Shown in pieces: positions 35,181 to 47,085 of a DNA stretch of 64,000 nucleotides. Source of the stretch: Nilaparvata lugens (Eukaryota > Arthropoda > Insecta > Hemiptera > Delphacidae); NCBI RefSeq assembly GCF_014356525.2, contig NC_052517.1, forward strand, positions 124,001-188,000, read 5' to 3'. The translations under genes and the position numbers were made by a program. How positions within the stretch are numbered: position 1 is the first letter of the stretch; the number at the start of each line of letters is the position of its first letter. Below the pieces are notes generated by a model. That model saw only the letters and a program-made list of their open reading frames with translations, had not been told where the DNA came from and searched no databases.

Positions 35181-36224
35181 ATTATTTCTCTTCTTAAAGA
35201 ACCTTGTGGTTCATGACTAATCGATTAGAGTCCCCTTGAATTGATCAGGTGAGGCTTTAAGTTTCAACGGTTGAGACCATATTAGGCGTTTCATTAGAAG
35301 CCGACCCAATCAGCCAATAATAGAGCTTCCTGCCCTGCAGACTCTGAAAACGCCCAATATGGTTCAACCCAAATTTTTGTTCTGGAAGGTTATGATTTGA
35401 ATGCCAAACTTACCAATATATCAACAACAATTTTGGAGCAAAACAAAGAAAAAATTATAACACCAAAAAATGACATGGATTTTTGAAACACTTCCTAATC
35501 TAACTGATAATCTTCATCAGGAGAGAACTATTGAAGATGATCCCACAATATTGAAGATGATCCAACTAATCTCTATTCATACCGAGCTCAATCACACATA
35601 TCCAATCGATTTGATAAAGCATGTTTTGTAGAAAAACAATAATCATTATTCAAGCAACTTGTGGCCTCCAATTCATCAAAACACTCCTGGGATATTAGAA
35701 AACACCTTCTATGGAAACAGAAGGGACCCTTATCACAATGTTGACACTATCAAAGACGGGAATGTCTGATGGAGGAAGAAAATGTGATAAGTGGTAAGGA
35801 GGAGGTGAAGAAGTGGGAGAAGAAGAAGATCAAGAAGAAGAAGTTGAGGAGGTAGAAGAAGAAGAAGAAGAAGAAGAAGAGAAGAAGAAGAAGAGAAGAA
35901 GAAGAAGAAGCAGAGTAGCCATTGGGGTGAACTAAAGCCTCTATTGTTGTGGCATCTCAAATTCGGCGTGCGAACGGTGAATGGATGGACAGCTATGTCA
36001 AAGAAGAGGAAGAAGATGGAGAAGATGAGGTTTGAGTTGAGGAGGTTTGAGTGGGAGGAGGAGTAAATGGTGGTGGAGGATGAGTATGAGCAGTAGAAGG
36101 CGTTTGGGAAGGAGGTGAAGGAGTAGGCGGTGTAGAAGGATGAGGAAGAGGAGAAGGCAAAGACGATAGGTAACACGTGTATGTCATAAAGGAGAGATGG
36201 ATTGGTGATCTACCCTTTGTGATT
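35181..36224. other. Intergenic with a GAA/GGA-rich tract
   Basis: About 35810-36150 is made of GAAGAA and GGAGGA-type units, which generate long but artefactual frames on the minus strand. Upstream, a pair of GAAGATGATCC units repeats near 35535-35560. No gene is supported. Confidence 0.5.
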
Positions 36225-36335
36225 ATAATATGTAAATTCATCTATAATTTTGCTGTATTGTAAGCTATTGTATATAAGTGGATAAGCCAGTTGTAATCTA
36301 CATGAATAAAGTACTCAATCAATCAGTCAATCATT
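36225..36335 (+). repeat. LINE 3' tail, short copy
   Basis: Shows GCTGTATTGTAAGCTATTGT and then AATAAAGTACTCAATCAATC, identical in structure to the tail at 10780-11046. A CT-rich tract follows to about 36440. Confidence 0.65.
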
Positions 36336-36747
36336 CTCTACTCTCTCCTTTTTTTCCGAAATCTCACCACTCTCCTTCTTCTTTCTCTCTTCTCTCTCTC
36401 TTCTTTCTTTTTCTACTCTTTTCATTCTTCATCCATCTTCCCACTAGTTCTTTATCGGCCGAGTTCTACTGGTTTTGAATGGAATGTTATTACTCACTCC
36501 ATTCACAATTACTCTTATATTCAGTTGTTCTCAACCAAGCTATTTTTTTCTCAATACATTGAACGAAACTCTATCGTCCTTATTCCACAATCAATTCAGA
36601 AGCGATCAAGGGCAATAGTATTGCAGTGTAATATTTACGATTTCGGACAGATTTTTTCACAACAAACACGCGTTAATCGTGAACGGAACGCGGAGGTTTG
36701 CCATAAGTTCGCGAGATGATCGCGCGCTTGCTTGTCTGATTGTTGAT

Positions 36748-36847
36748 NNNNNNNNNNNNNNNNNNNNNNNNNNNNNNNNNNNNNNNNNNNNNNNNNNNNN
36801 NNNNNNNNNNNNNNNNNNNNNNNNNNNNNNNNNNNNNNNNNNNNNNN
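36748..36847. other. Assembly gap of 100 N
   Basis: Exactly 100 N characters, the usual convention for a gap of unknown size. Order and distance across this point should not be trusted. Confidence 0.99.
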
Positions 36848-36865
36848 GGATTGGAAGAAAAAAAA

Positions 36866-37200
36866 ATATAAATTTTTTTAGTATAGTGATATGAAGTTTG
36901 TAATGATAATTCAGCATACAAACATAAATTTTAATATCGATCAAATGTCTGGTTGAGGTATTGAATTTAGTTGGTTTAATGACTACTCTATATGCTTCCT
37001 CATCTGAGCTTAGACCTTCTGAGCTATTCCAAATGTACGTTTTTAAAATAGAGATGCTTCCATGTTATTTAAATGGAGTCACTTCCACTCCCTAGGGAGT
37101 TTTTCTGTTTTTTAGTACCGAGAGCGAAAAAGTGACACTTTAGTATCATGTTTCAGGGAGTAAAGTAAGTACTTTTGACATTAGGTGGAGGAAAAAGTAT
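36866..37200. repeat. Direct repeat pair, copy 1
   Basis: Resembles 37508-37845 along its length, for example AAATAGAGATGCTTCC, CCCTAGGGAGTTTTTCTGTT and ATGTTTCAGGGAGTAAAGTA. The sequence between the copies (37201-37507) is unrelated. Lying right beside the gap, the repeat may explain why assembly broke here. Confidence 0.7.
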
Positions 37201-37507
37201 TTTTCGCTCGTGATGTACACAACATTTTTCCTCCATCTACATTTTTCTTATAGAAACTGCAAATAAAATCATTTTAATAACTTAAGTATTGGTGACAATG
37301 TTTCCTAACAACATAACCTAAAATCTAAAACCTAAAAACCGGTTGGCTGATTGGCACTGCCGATTGCGCTATCCTATCGGCTAAACTTGTAATTAAATCA
37401 GCTGAGCGGCTACCAAAAATGCTGACTCCAGATAACGTGTTTCAGATTTGAATTGCAGATCAAAAATATTTGTTGGCTGGTATTTTGAATAGAATAAAAT
37501 ATTTTAA

Positions 37508-37845
37508 AAAATGTATAAATTTTTATCATGTACTAATATTAAGAATATAATAATCATACAAACATATATTTCATGAATTGATCAAATTCTTGTTGTGGTA
37601 TTGAATTCAGTTGACTCAATGACATACACCTCTATTACGCTTTCTATCTGAGCTTAGACTTTCAACCTATTACAATGTGAGTTTTTGAAATAGAGATGCT
37701 TCCCATGTTATTCAAATGAAGTCACTTTTCCTCCCTAGGGAGTTTTTCTGTTTTTCACTACCGAGAGCGAAAATGTGACACTTTAGTATTATGTTTCAGG
37801 GAGTAAAGTAAGTACTTTAGTGAGTAGGTGGAGGAAAATTTGTAT
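37508..37845. repeat. Direct repeat pair, copy 2
   Basis: Second copy of the unit described at 36866-37200, in the same orientation. Confidence 0.7.
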
Positions 37846-38487
37846 TTTTACTAAATTATTTGTTTTCTATTTTCGGGTGTCCCCCCCGTCCACCACCACT
37901 GAATTTGAAAATTCCTGAATAATCCTCTTCAGAATTGATTGCTCTTTCACGTAATGTGTAGTTTTTATCGTTACTAGTGGAATATCCAAGTTGTATAGGG
38001 TGAAAGTGGTGAGTTTGCATAACTTTGAAAAACCCTTAAAAATTATCCATTTTTGAAAATTCGTAGCTCCGGAACTAGAAACGGTAGAGTCCTGCGCGAC
38101 TACTCAATTTATTTGAAATTCTATTTTCTTCAATCCGTCGAGGATGATTTTTTTGAGAAACTCAAGGTTTTCGAGATTGAATGAGAAATTCGAAAAAAAG
38201 TCCGAAATTTTGGGGGTTTTTGAGGGGTGAGGCCGCCCTCTGGCGTGTCAGAAATTTCAGATTGGAATTCAGCGCCTTAAAATACATATAGAACCGTCGA
38301 CATTTTTTCGGGGCTGTTTCCTGAAAAACGCCCATTGACTGGACTAGTATAATTTCCAATTCTTTGATGTCGTGTTGTTTTTGGTAAGGAGAGCATAAGT
38401 TTGTCTGACCACCATAGTTTGCTAGTCCATATTTAGCTTTACTCAATGTGCACAACGTAGGCAAACTAGCATTACACATGTCTGTGA
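37846..38487. other. Intergenic, no gene seen
   Basis: A frame of 124 codons on the minus strand (38162-38536) runs through AT-rich sequence and into the MITE at 38488. It has no domain and I reject it as a gene. Confidence 0.45.
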
Positions 38488-38625
38488 CGGTTGCACAAAT
38501 CTGTTTTAATTTTGAGATCAATCCCATGAGAACCAATCAGAGGAGCCTTCTTATCAGAAAGACTTCTCTGATAGGTTCTCGTGGAATTAATCACGGTTAA
38601 AATTTAACTGGCTTTTGTGCAACCG
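38488..38625. mobile_element. Palindromic MITE, CGGTTGCACAAA ends
   Basis: Starts CGGTTGCACAAA and ends TTTGTGCAACCG, 138 bp, with inverted similarity through most of its length (GAACCAATCAGAG pairs with CTCTGATAGGTTC). A degraded half copy is at 6060-6185. Confidence 0.75.
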
Positions 38626-38689
38626 GGCCTATGAGTTATAAAGACTGATTGCTGGAACAATTTTGAGGTTGAAGAAGTTTGAAACTCAT

Positions 38690-39190
38690 CTCTAATATAA
38701 AAGGCTAAGCCCAGACAGACTGAAATCACACCACAACCAAAATACTGAGCCTAAAAACTTGAAATTTTGCACGATTGTTTATGGTAGCCTGGAAACATCC
38801 ACTAAGAAAGGATTTTCAGAAATTTGCCCCCCTGAGGGAGCTGGGGCCCCCAAAATTTTGTACTTTTTAACCGGTCATGCACAGCAAAGTCATGAGGAAC
38901 TTCTTTGTTCAGCTACGAAAAAAAATAGAGCTATGCAGAAAAATTTCGATCAGGAGCACAGGGGGGTCCAGGAGAGGCATTTTTCGAAGATTTGATGTAA
39001 AATCACACTACAGCTCAAACTAATTGTCCTACAGACTTGAAACTTCGCACAATATTCTTCAAACATACTAGATGCGCACTAAGAACGGATTTTGAGATAT
39101 TTTGTCTCTAGGGTTTCAGAGGATGAGAAAGGATCCTATGATATTTTGTCTCTAAGGGTTTCAGAGGATGAGAAAGGATCCTATTAAGTA
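38690..39190. repeat. Dispersed repeat fragment with internal duplications
   Basis: Two divergent units starting with GACTGAAATCACACCACAAC-like and ATCACACTACAGCTCAAACT-like sequence, each followed by a GAAA/TTT-GCAC block. A direct repeat of about 45 bp (GTTTCAGAGGATGAGAAAGG twice) lies at 39110-39180. No coding capacity is evident. Confidence 0.5.
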
Positions 39191-42100
39191 AGCTTATGAA
39201 CATTGTAAGGTGAACGCCATATGGAACTGAGATAATTTATTGATTGACATGAGATATTCTAACATATGGTTTAATCATTGGAAATAACAAAATAATATGA
39301 TAGAAAATCAAAAAAGAACATCTGTTCTATTATTGCTTTCTACCTGATTCCACTCAACCTCAATAATATTGTTCTGATAATTGATGAATATGTTTAATAA
39401 TATTATTATTATTGATATAATAAAAGTATTGTTTTAATAATTAATTATTATCATTAATATAATAATAGTATTGTTTTGGTAATCAATAAATATTTTTATT
39501 TTCACAAACTCTGTATAATTTATAATGGTGAATGAGAAACAGCTGCATCAAAGAAATTATCTCAAAAACATATGTTTAGGAAAACCATAGTTTTGAACTT
39601 CGTTTTCCTGATGCAATGTATAAGCCTACACGTGGCATGTAGGTATTATTAATATCTCAGCTAGAACAGTTTTTTGAGACTGCTAAATAAACGTCTACAG
39701 TTTTATCAATGCTGTATCGGCAATATGAAAACGCATGCAGTTAATATGTCTTAAAATAAAAGTGTTGATATCTACATGATAATATTCTCTACCATTTTTA
39801 TGTAATTAAAATTTCAAAATTATTCAAGCCTTGATAGAATGATTGACTCACTGTACAGTCAGTCTAAAATTTTAATATTAAAATGAGGGGTGTATTTTGG
39901 CAAACTGAACAAAAAAGTAAGGTCCTATATATGCACCTTTTTGATATTATTTCTTCAAATGAAAAATGAGTTTTGTGAGTTGTCAAAACTCCCCCTGAAA
40001 GAGAAATTTTATCCTATCTTTTAGTAAAATAACAATGATTTCTGCATTGAATAACATCTATCTTGCCAACAAGAATCGAACTCTTTGTGAATTTAGATAA
40101 TGACCTACACTTTGGATTTATATAATTCTATTGATAAATTCATGAAAATTGAAGAACTTTTCCCAGTTAGTTGATGAAATTGATTATTATCAATGGAGAT
40201 AATGATTATAATTTTATCAATACAGAATTGGTTGAATGAATTATCTATGTACTGAGTTCTTGGTCAACAACAATTCAATATTGGTATTTATCCAATCATT
40301 ATTTTTTTCAGAAGTTATTTCTCTTGAATTAGGAAATATTTATAAGCTCCTATCAATTTATCAATCGTAACAATGAATTCTTCAAAACATGAATTTAATC
40401 AAATAAAAAATTTCCGATACTTCTGTATTCATGTTCGCATGTTTTCCACTTATGATGGATAGCAAAAATATTGTGGAGCGAACTGCACGGCGAATTGTAA
40501 TCATATGTCTGTAAAATGGATTAATAAATAATTATTATTAGCCCCCCTATTATAATTTCTGTTCAGAAACCATCCCTTAATATTCACACAACATTCCCAA
40601 AGTTTCATGCCGTTATGTCAAGAAGTTTTCAAGTCTACAGGGAACAAACAAACACACAAACAGACATTCATTTTTCTATAAATAGATTTCCATTCGGCTC
40701 AAACAAAAGCCTCTCTCAATGAAGGTAGAATGATAAGGATTCAGTTCTGTTGTTTTAACATTTTTTCAAATCACTTTCAAAAAGTTCATGTAGTTCCTAC
40801 TATTGTGTGTTTGAGACACTTCTGGCGCTATCATAGTTTCACCACTATTCTGTTCCACAGTCCTATCTCTTGCAGTCGTTAACTATATCTATAATAATTA
40901 TATAAAGTAAAGAGCTGGCTTATGCACGTACGGGATAGGAAAATTATGTTTGACGCATCATCACCTCTGAACTACTGGACTAATTAACTTGAAATTTTGC
41001 TTATACATTCTTAATTAACCAAGGATGGTTATAGGCCTATTCTCAATTCTTAAAAATTTCATTACGTCAAGTTTTCATTTTTTCAAGTTTTTAAATAGAT
41101 CCTTGCTAGTACTTATTATATATAAATACCGTACATTCTGATAGTAGAGAGAGTTGATTTAGAATGTGATGTTCAGAATTAATATTCTTCCAATTGGAGA
41201 GGTTGATCTTGAGTAAGTTTCTGAACTTATAAAATATAATTACACCACTCACTACCTCTGTGTCACTACTCACTACAACTCTAGACTCTAGTTCCCTGAG
41301 GGAGGTTGGCTAAGCCACCAAAAATTTCGAAAAAAATGTAAGTTTCTAAATGTTTTTAGTCCATCAGTGTCGTGTGCTTCCTGTTTAAATTAGTATTATC
41401 ATAAATAATGTATGTGAATGTATGTGAATGGATAAATTCATCAATTTATAAAGCCAAATAACGAGGCACCAAGCTTCGCTCGTTATTTATTTATTGATAT
41501 ACAGAACACAATTCTTTAAAATGATTGAGGAAGGACTAACAGGCACAGCCCAAAACTTTTCCTTTCCCGAATTTTGATATATATAGGCCTACTATAAAAT
41601 AGTCCTAGAAGTAAGTTATGTTCCATACACTGGAATTCAGGTTGAATTTTCAGCCCAAAAATTTGAAAACAGAAAAGTTATAACTCAGATTGTAAACAAA
41701 CCGAATTGAATAACAGAATAACACTCATTATTCACTTAAAACTGTAGAATAATGATTAACTTTGAAAATTATGATATACTCTTATTCAGAATGATATACC
41801 ATGTCATGTCAACTAATCAGATTATTTTGATTAAAATCTCTAGATAATATTAATTTCTCGTGAGGTAAGCTAATTGATTCAACAGCTGAACATAATTCTG
41901 TCTCTCTCACACACAGGCGATTGTATCTTCTGTTATTGACAAACGACGAAATTATTATCATCTGTTTTCCCAAGGATGGATAATAATTATTATCCTTTTC
42001 ATGTACTTCAGCTAGTTTTCCCAGGAATGAGACCTAGTGCAATCAAATTTTTTTATCACAAACCTACCATTTTGAAATTTCCTGAAAATCGTTAGAGCCG

Positions 42101-42458
42101 TTTTCGAGATCCATTGGACATAGATATATAACATTATAACCATATAAATAAATACAGGAATTGCTCACTTAATATAATAGGATGCATGAGAGACTGGAAA
42201 TATGCCACCAACCTTATAATTTTCTGATGCACATGATAATACTATTTGATCCCATTTGTCTATATGAATAAGCTCAGTATCATGTACAAGAGAATGTCGC
42301 AGACCATTCTGATCCACAGTTATTATCTCAATATTGATTCCATATCGAATTTGGTGGTTATGAACATCAATCTTCGACACCTGCAGAAAATACCAAATAG
42401 TTAAGATAGTGGAGCAAATAACTCATATGTAACCATATAATGAAACAATCTTTAGTAT
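39191..42458. other. Intergenic with repeat fragments
   Basis: Very AT-rich. A dispersed repeat copy (GACGCATCATCACCTCTGAA type) is at about 40905-41110. A fragment shared with 20500-20720 is at 41800-42150 (GTTTTCCCAGGAATGAGACC, and GTTAGAGCCGTTTTCGAGAT near 42090). I see no gene. Confidence 0.5.
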
Positions 42459-42600
42459 TAAAGTGAGATCAACGTAATGACAGTGTTTGATTAGCAATGG
42501 TATTGCTATCATTGTCTATTACTCAACAAAGTGTCTAGAGCTATCACTCTCTCGTTTTGCTCTACTGCCAGATTCTTTTAAAAATCTAGAATTATTTATC
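42459..42600. repeat. Half copy of the TATAGTGAGG MITE
   Basis: Starts TAAAGTGAGATCAACGTAAT and matches one half of the element at 27821-28198 up to GCTCTACTGCCAGATTCTTT. The other half is missing. Confidence 0.65.
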
Positions 42601-42656
42601 AATTGACCGAGCGAAGTGTGGTCTAAGATTCAAGTCGACGGTTTGGCATTTCTCTT

Positions 42657-42965
42657 AGGGCCGGTTTATGAGCTCCGGGTTATCTCTAGTCCAGGATTAA
42701 TAACTGGTTTTTTCGCTGCGGTCTAAAAATCGGCTTTATGAGCTCGGGTCTGGCTGACCCGAGGCGTGGTCCAGGATTAATAACCGGTTTTTGCGCTGCG
42801 GTCTAAAAATCAGCTTTATGAGCTCAGGTCTGGCTGAGCCAAGGCGTAAAGGCGTCGCAGGGATAAACCTATGGATTAAAAAGTTGGGCTTATGAGAACA
42901 ACGACGGTTTAACACCGGTCCAAAAGATTATCTCGGTGGGCTTATGAGTCAAAGTCCGAGCTAAA
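42657..42965. repeat. GGGCCGGTTTATGAGCTC repeat with a tandem duplication
   Basis: Begins TTAGGGCCGGTTTATGAGCT and contains two tandem units of about 95 bp, each with GTCCAGGATTAATAACYGGT and GCGCTGCGGTCTAAAAATC. The start resembles the GGGCCGGTTTCC ends at 1662 and may be a relative. Its far end is unclear. Confidence 0.5.
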
Positions 42966-43668
42966 ATCAGATAATATTGGGCAGAAAAATGATGTTTTTA
43001 GACTTCAACTTGAAAGGGAACTATTTCAAAGGAAAGTGAATGGCGAAACCCGCACATCTCAAACCTTTTCAATGATCTCAACATATGAAGATACCAATGA
43101 ATTATAGAAAAAATCAAATTCTAATTCATTTATTTGCATAAAATAATACAGATTGATAAAATAAATATTCTAACTTACAAAATGGCACTACCGGTACAGT
43201 AAACATTTCAATTGAAAGAAAAAAAGCTTCAATGTTATTTTTCACCAATATTCGAACCACTAGAATAAATAAAATTACGGAAAGCAGGTCACATCTCAAT
43301 ACTTACAAACGATAAGACAAAGTAACAAAATTACAAGCAAATGACAAACTCAAAAAGACCAATACAAGGAAGCCATGAAAAATATTTTTTTTATATTTAT
43401 AACACAAGAATGAAACACTACATAATCAATATAGATAATTGAAAATAAACATCTATTCTTATCCAATCCAGTATAAGATTCATTATAGATTTTGCTATTC
43501 TATGAAATGAAATGAATGCGTACCTATACATTGAATAATCAAGTGTTAGTGAACACTAATAGGAGCTTTTACTCACAAATTCAACACTTTGAACAGAAAA
43601 AAATTGTCATAGTAACTGCTATCACAAGTAGTATTATGAATTATAGAACTTATAGATCAAAGTTGTGT
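42966..43668. other. Intergenic, no gene seen
   Basis: AT-rich; no supported feature. Confidence 0.45.
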
Positions 43669-44648
43669 ATAAGGCTAGCTTCACACGCTTTCGGTTTCAT
43701 TCGGTTCGGTTCATTTTCGGTTCTGTTTGGTTCGTTACCGAAAACGAATGAGGCTTTCATACATGTCAGGTTGTAATTCGTTCGGTTCCAATTAGGTATT
43801 TTCTTCTCAAAATACAGTTCTGTTTGGATTCTCACAGTTCATGCTGGTATATTAAATATAACAGCTGGTGTTAAATTGTAAGATGTTATTTCTTGAACAA
43901 CAAGATTTTAAAGTTAATTTAAAATTGTGAATTATTTGAATAGTTTCTTTTTGATTATGTTAATTTTAGATGTTCAGAGAGATTATTTTTTTAATTGAAA
44001 ATTTGTTCCTCGTTTTGACACATGGTATATAAGCTTCATCTCTCCTCTCCATTGATGAAATCATGTAATATTCGTGGGGAAATAAAAAATAAAAATAAAT
44101 GAAAATTCTCTCTTAGTTTTTATATATATCTTTCATATTTCTTCAGCAAACTATTCATTGAGAAAAAATTTTCTGTGAACTAACAGAAATGAATTGACCA
44201 TATTATTTTGACTTGGAAAATTTTGAAACAGATAATCACGATATCAGGTTAAAATAAAAACAAAAAAGGCAAGCGTGTGTAGAATACTTTGTTTTTCCTG
44301 TTTCCCCAGCAACGAATTCGAATATAATAAAACTTATTCGTTTCGAGGGGGCGGTCAGTGCTATGCGGTTGCTATTCAGTACCGAATTCAAACTGAATCA
44401 TCATTTCACACTTATTGGAATTTGCCGAAAATGAAACGAACCGAACCGAACCGGAAGTGTTTGAAAGTAGCCTCACGCTTGCAACGAATTGAAACCTGAT
44501 GGAATTTATTAGAGTCAAGTGGGTGTTCGGTTCTATGTGGTTTCTATTTGGTACCGAATTCAAACCGAATTACCGTTTCACACTTATCGGAATTTGCCGA
44601 AAACGAATCGAAAACGAAACGAACTGAATGAGTGTGTAACTAGCCTTA
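43669..44648. mobile_element. TAAGGCTAG TIR element, copy 2
   Basis: Begins TAAGGCTAGCTTCACACG and ends GTGTGTAACTAGCCTTA. It is collinear with 7293-8212 through most of its length (for example TGAAATCATGTAATATTCGTGG near 7670 and 44060, here in part) and carries the same arrays of TTCGGTTCGGTT. The two copies differ by indels, so both are old. Confidence 0.75.
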
Positions 44649-45726
44649 TTCAGCTGAAATCATGTGTGGACGCATAAAGTCTGTCTGTCTGACAGTCTAT
44701 GTAATATCTCCCAAATAGCATAAGTTTTTTTTAAATGAATGGAAAAATTACAAAAATAGCATGCAAATAATTCCAATATTGAGAAAAAGATCCATAGCTC
44801 ACAGCCTACTAGCTCAGCAGCCGAGAACTGCTCGACAAATGTGCTTAGTGAGAGAAGTTGTGTGTATTTTTGGGCTCAACATTTTATAAAATAACTCGAT
44901 TAATTCAATATGAAGTGATAATTAAGTGTTATTGAAGTGACAACGTCTTATAAATTGGTTTGCCGGGTGACACTTCAAGAAACTGCATTACGTTCTCATG
45001 TTATGCGCTCACAATGAGAGCGAGTGAGAGCGTTCGTTTCGGTTCATGGTCGTCTGGAAAGAGCACGAATAGGAGCAGTGGCGAGCAACGCCGCAGCAAC
45101 CTGAAGGCTTTCACCTGGAGAGAGTGAATTAAACGGAGCAGTCAACCTGCGCAGGCGCCGCAAGCAATCTCCTGCGACTACGCCTGCTTAGGTGAATAAG
45201 TGAATAGGTTATGTTGTAGTAATCACAATAATGCATAATCACATAATCATGCATAAGTGAATAGGTTATGTTGTAGTAATCACAATGTTGTGGTTCAGTG
45301 TGAGATTCTTTGTATGAATTAATGTTTTCAATATAATTCTTTGTATAAATAAATGTTTTAAATTGTTACTATTATTTCATCCTTCTTCCTACTATACGAA
45401 TGAATATTCACATTAAAATTATTTTACCACTCAAAGTCGTTGTCCTGTAAAACTTTCGTCCGTATACCGACTTTTTTTAAATATAGTTTGGTGTTTTAAT
45501 TTCTATAAATTCAAAATGTTTAGCTTGTATATATTTTGGACGGAAATTGAACTTGAACGTTTTACAGTAGAAACATAACCTATTTTTTGGACATTTTATT
45601 AATTTATCAAAATTTGGGAATTGAATAAATTTGGGCCTAGCCTGTTGTTCCTTCCTAATCATATTTATATGATTTGTGATTCTGTCCACGGATAAATAAA
45701 TAAATAAATGAATAAATGAAGAAGAA
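44649..45726. other. GC-rich patch and short direct repeat upstream of the Jockey element
   Basis: 44990-45190 is unusually GC-rich for this window (GCGCAGGCGCCGCAAGC near 45148) and could be a LINE 5' leader or a host promoter fragment. A direct repeat of about 40 bp, with AAGTGAATAGGTTATGTTGT, occurs at about 45195 and 45254. The end (45690-45725) holds AAATAAATAAAT units. Confidence 0.45.
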
Positions 45727-46893
45727 TTGGCTGAAGAAACTGAATGGATCAGAACTCGTTCTAAGCGGGTTACCAAGAAGAGGAAGCTTAGCACCCCATC
45801 GCCAGAAATCAAAAATGAGTCTGCAAAAAAGAAGCAACAAAATTTGAATAATAAAATCACTCCTGTGGAAAAACCAATCAGTGAGGAGGAGAAGAGGAAG
45901 AAGAAAGAAATGCCACCACCGCCAATCATTGTGGATGGTATAAAGAATCTGAATGTACTTCTTACAAGTTTGAAAAAAGTGTCACCAGCTGACAAATTTA
46001 GGATAAAACTGTTAAGTAAAGAAACATTTGAAGTAAATATGCAGTTGATTCAGAAACTTATCAGAATATCACCAGAGAATTGATTAAAGATGAGCTCAAC
46101 TGGCACTCCTATGAAGATAAACAGTCGAGACCAATAAGAGTGATGATTGAAAAGCTTAATCACTCTTGTAGTACAGAAATGATTCTGGAAGATTTGAAAG
46201 TAAGAGGATTGAAAGTTCTAGAAGTTGTAAACAATCTGAGGTGGAAGACAAGAGAACCATTTGATATGTTCATGGTATCATTCAGCGCGGAAGAAGATAT
46301 GAAAACGGTATTTGAATTGAAAAAATATACTTGGCTGTAGAGTGGAAGTTGAAGCATTGAAGAAGGCCAATCTGATACTGCAATGCAAACGTTGCCAAGC
46401 ATACGGCCACACTCAAAAATATTGTAACAAGGAGCCTAGGTGTGTTAAGTGTGCAGGTAAATACCAAACAAAGGAATGTTTGAAACCCAACGATGCTCTA
46501 CCAAAATCTATTCATTGCGGTGAAGCACATCCAGTCAGCTATTGAGGTTGTACTGTTGCAATCGAATTGCAGAAATTCTACTAAAACAAAAACTATTGCG
46601 GATTCACGAAAGAAAATTATTCAGAAAACCCCACCATAAATCACGGATAATACAGAAGCTCGCAATCTAAACAATGGTAGTGCAGTTAAGGAATTGACTT
46701 TCGCCCAGATTGTCTCAAAAGAAAATAGATCAAAATTGGAAGAGCCAAAAAGTGAAGTAGAAGAAGGGACCAATAATATTTTGCAGCTAATCTTGGCAAA
46801 AATGGATAGACAAGAGCAAATAATCACCTCACTACAATCTAAATTTCAGAAGTTTCAAATTTCAGAACAGAGTAGACTACTGAAATTCGAATG
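45727..46893 (+). pseudogene. Jockey-like ORF1 (gag-like nucleic-acid-binding protein), frameshifted
   Basis: The N-terminus is basic and lysine-rich. It is followed by PPPIIVDGIKNLNVL, the usual entry to the PRE_C2HC region of insect LINE gag proteins. A frameshift near 46080 leads into a segment with RPIRVMIEKLNHSCSTEMI. A second change near 46340 leads to a zinc knuckle, CKRCQAYGHTQKYC (C-x2-C-x4-H-x4-C). A further CVKC begins another knuckle in which one ligand position appears altered. The last part (from 46694) is a coiled-coil-like, glutamine-rich tail. The family binds element RNA and chaperones reverse transcription. At least two frameshifts and a stop near 46545 make this copy inactive. 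Confidence 0.78.
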
Positions 46894-46909
46894 ATTCATT
46901 CATTAAATA

Positions 46910-47085
46910 ATGGAATGGAACGCAAATGGATTGTTACAAGGGCAACAGGAGTTAGAAGCAGTTCTAGACATAGAAAAAATAGATATATGTCTTATATCTG
47001 GAACTCACTTCACAAATCAATCGTTTATCAAATTCAAAGGCTTTATGATCTATCATGCTTCACATCCCAGCAATGTCGCGAGTAG
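46910..47085 (+). pseudogene. Jockey-like ORF2, truncated endonuclease start
   Basis: Opens MEWNANGLLQGQQEL and continues to ICLISGTHFTNQSF, the N-terminal strand and loop of the APE-type endonuclease of Jockey-clade LINEs. The conserved glutamate that normally follows LIS (as in LISETH) is a glycine here, which would abolish the active site. Similarity ends near 47083. Confidence 0.75.

Larger units (their letters stand above)
45727..47085 (+). mobile_element. Jockey-like LINE, 5' portion only
   Basis: A gag-like ORF1 (45727-46893) is followed within about 16 bases by the first 58 or so codons of ORF2. The rest of ORF2, including reverse transcriptase, is absent: after about 47083 the sequence switches to tandem repeats. 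LINE insertions normally lose their 5' end, so loss of the 3' part points to later deletion or rearrangement. The element is on the same strand as the downstream PolB gene but unrelated to it. Confidence 0.75.

Noticed and set aside
35733..36241. 147-codon minus-strand frame
   Set aside because: Reads through GAA/GGA repeats; no recognisable domain.
38162..38536. 124-codon minus-strand frame
   Set aside because: Crosses from unique DNA into a palindromic MITE and has no domain.
45477..45995. 172-codon minus-strand frame with hydrophobic runs
   Set aside because: Mostly antisense to the lysine-rich start of the Jockey ORF1; hydrophobicity comes from complementing AAG/GAA codons.
46160..46467. 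Minus-strand frames within the Jockey ORF1
   Set aside because: Antisense shadows of the gag-like coding sequence.
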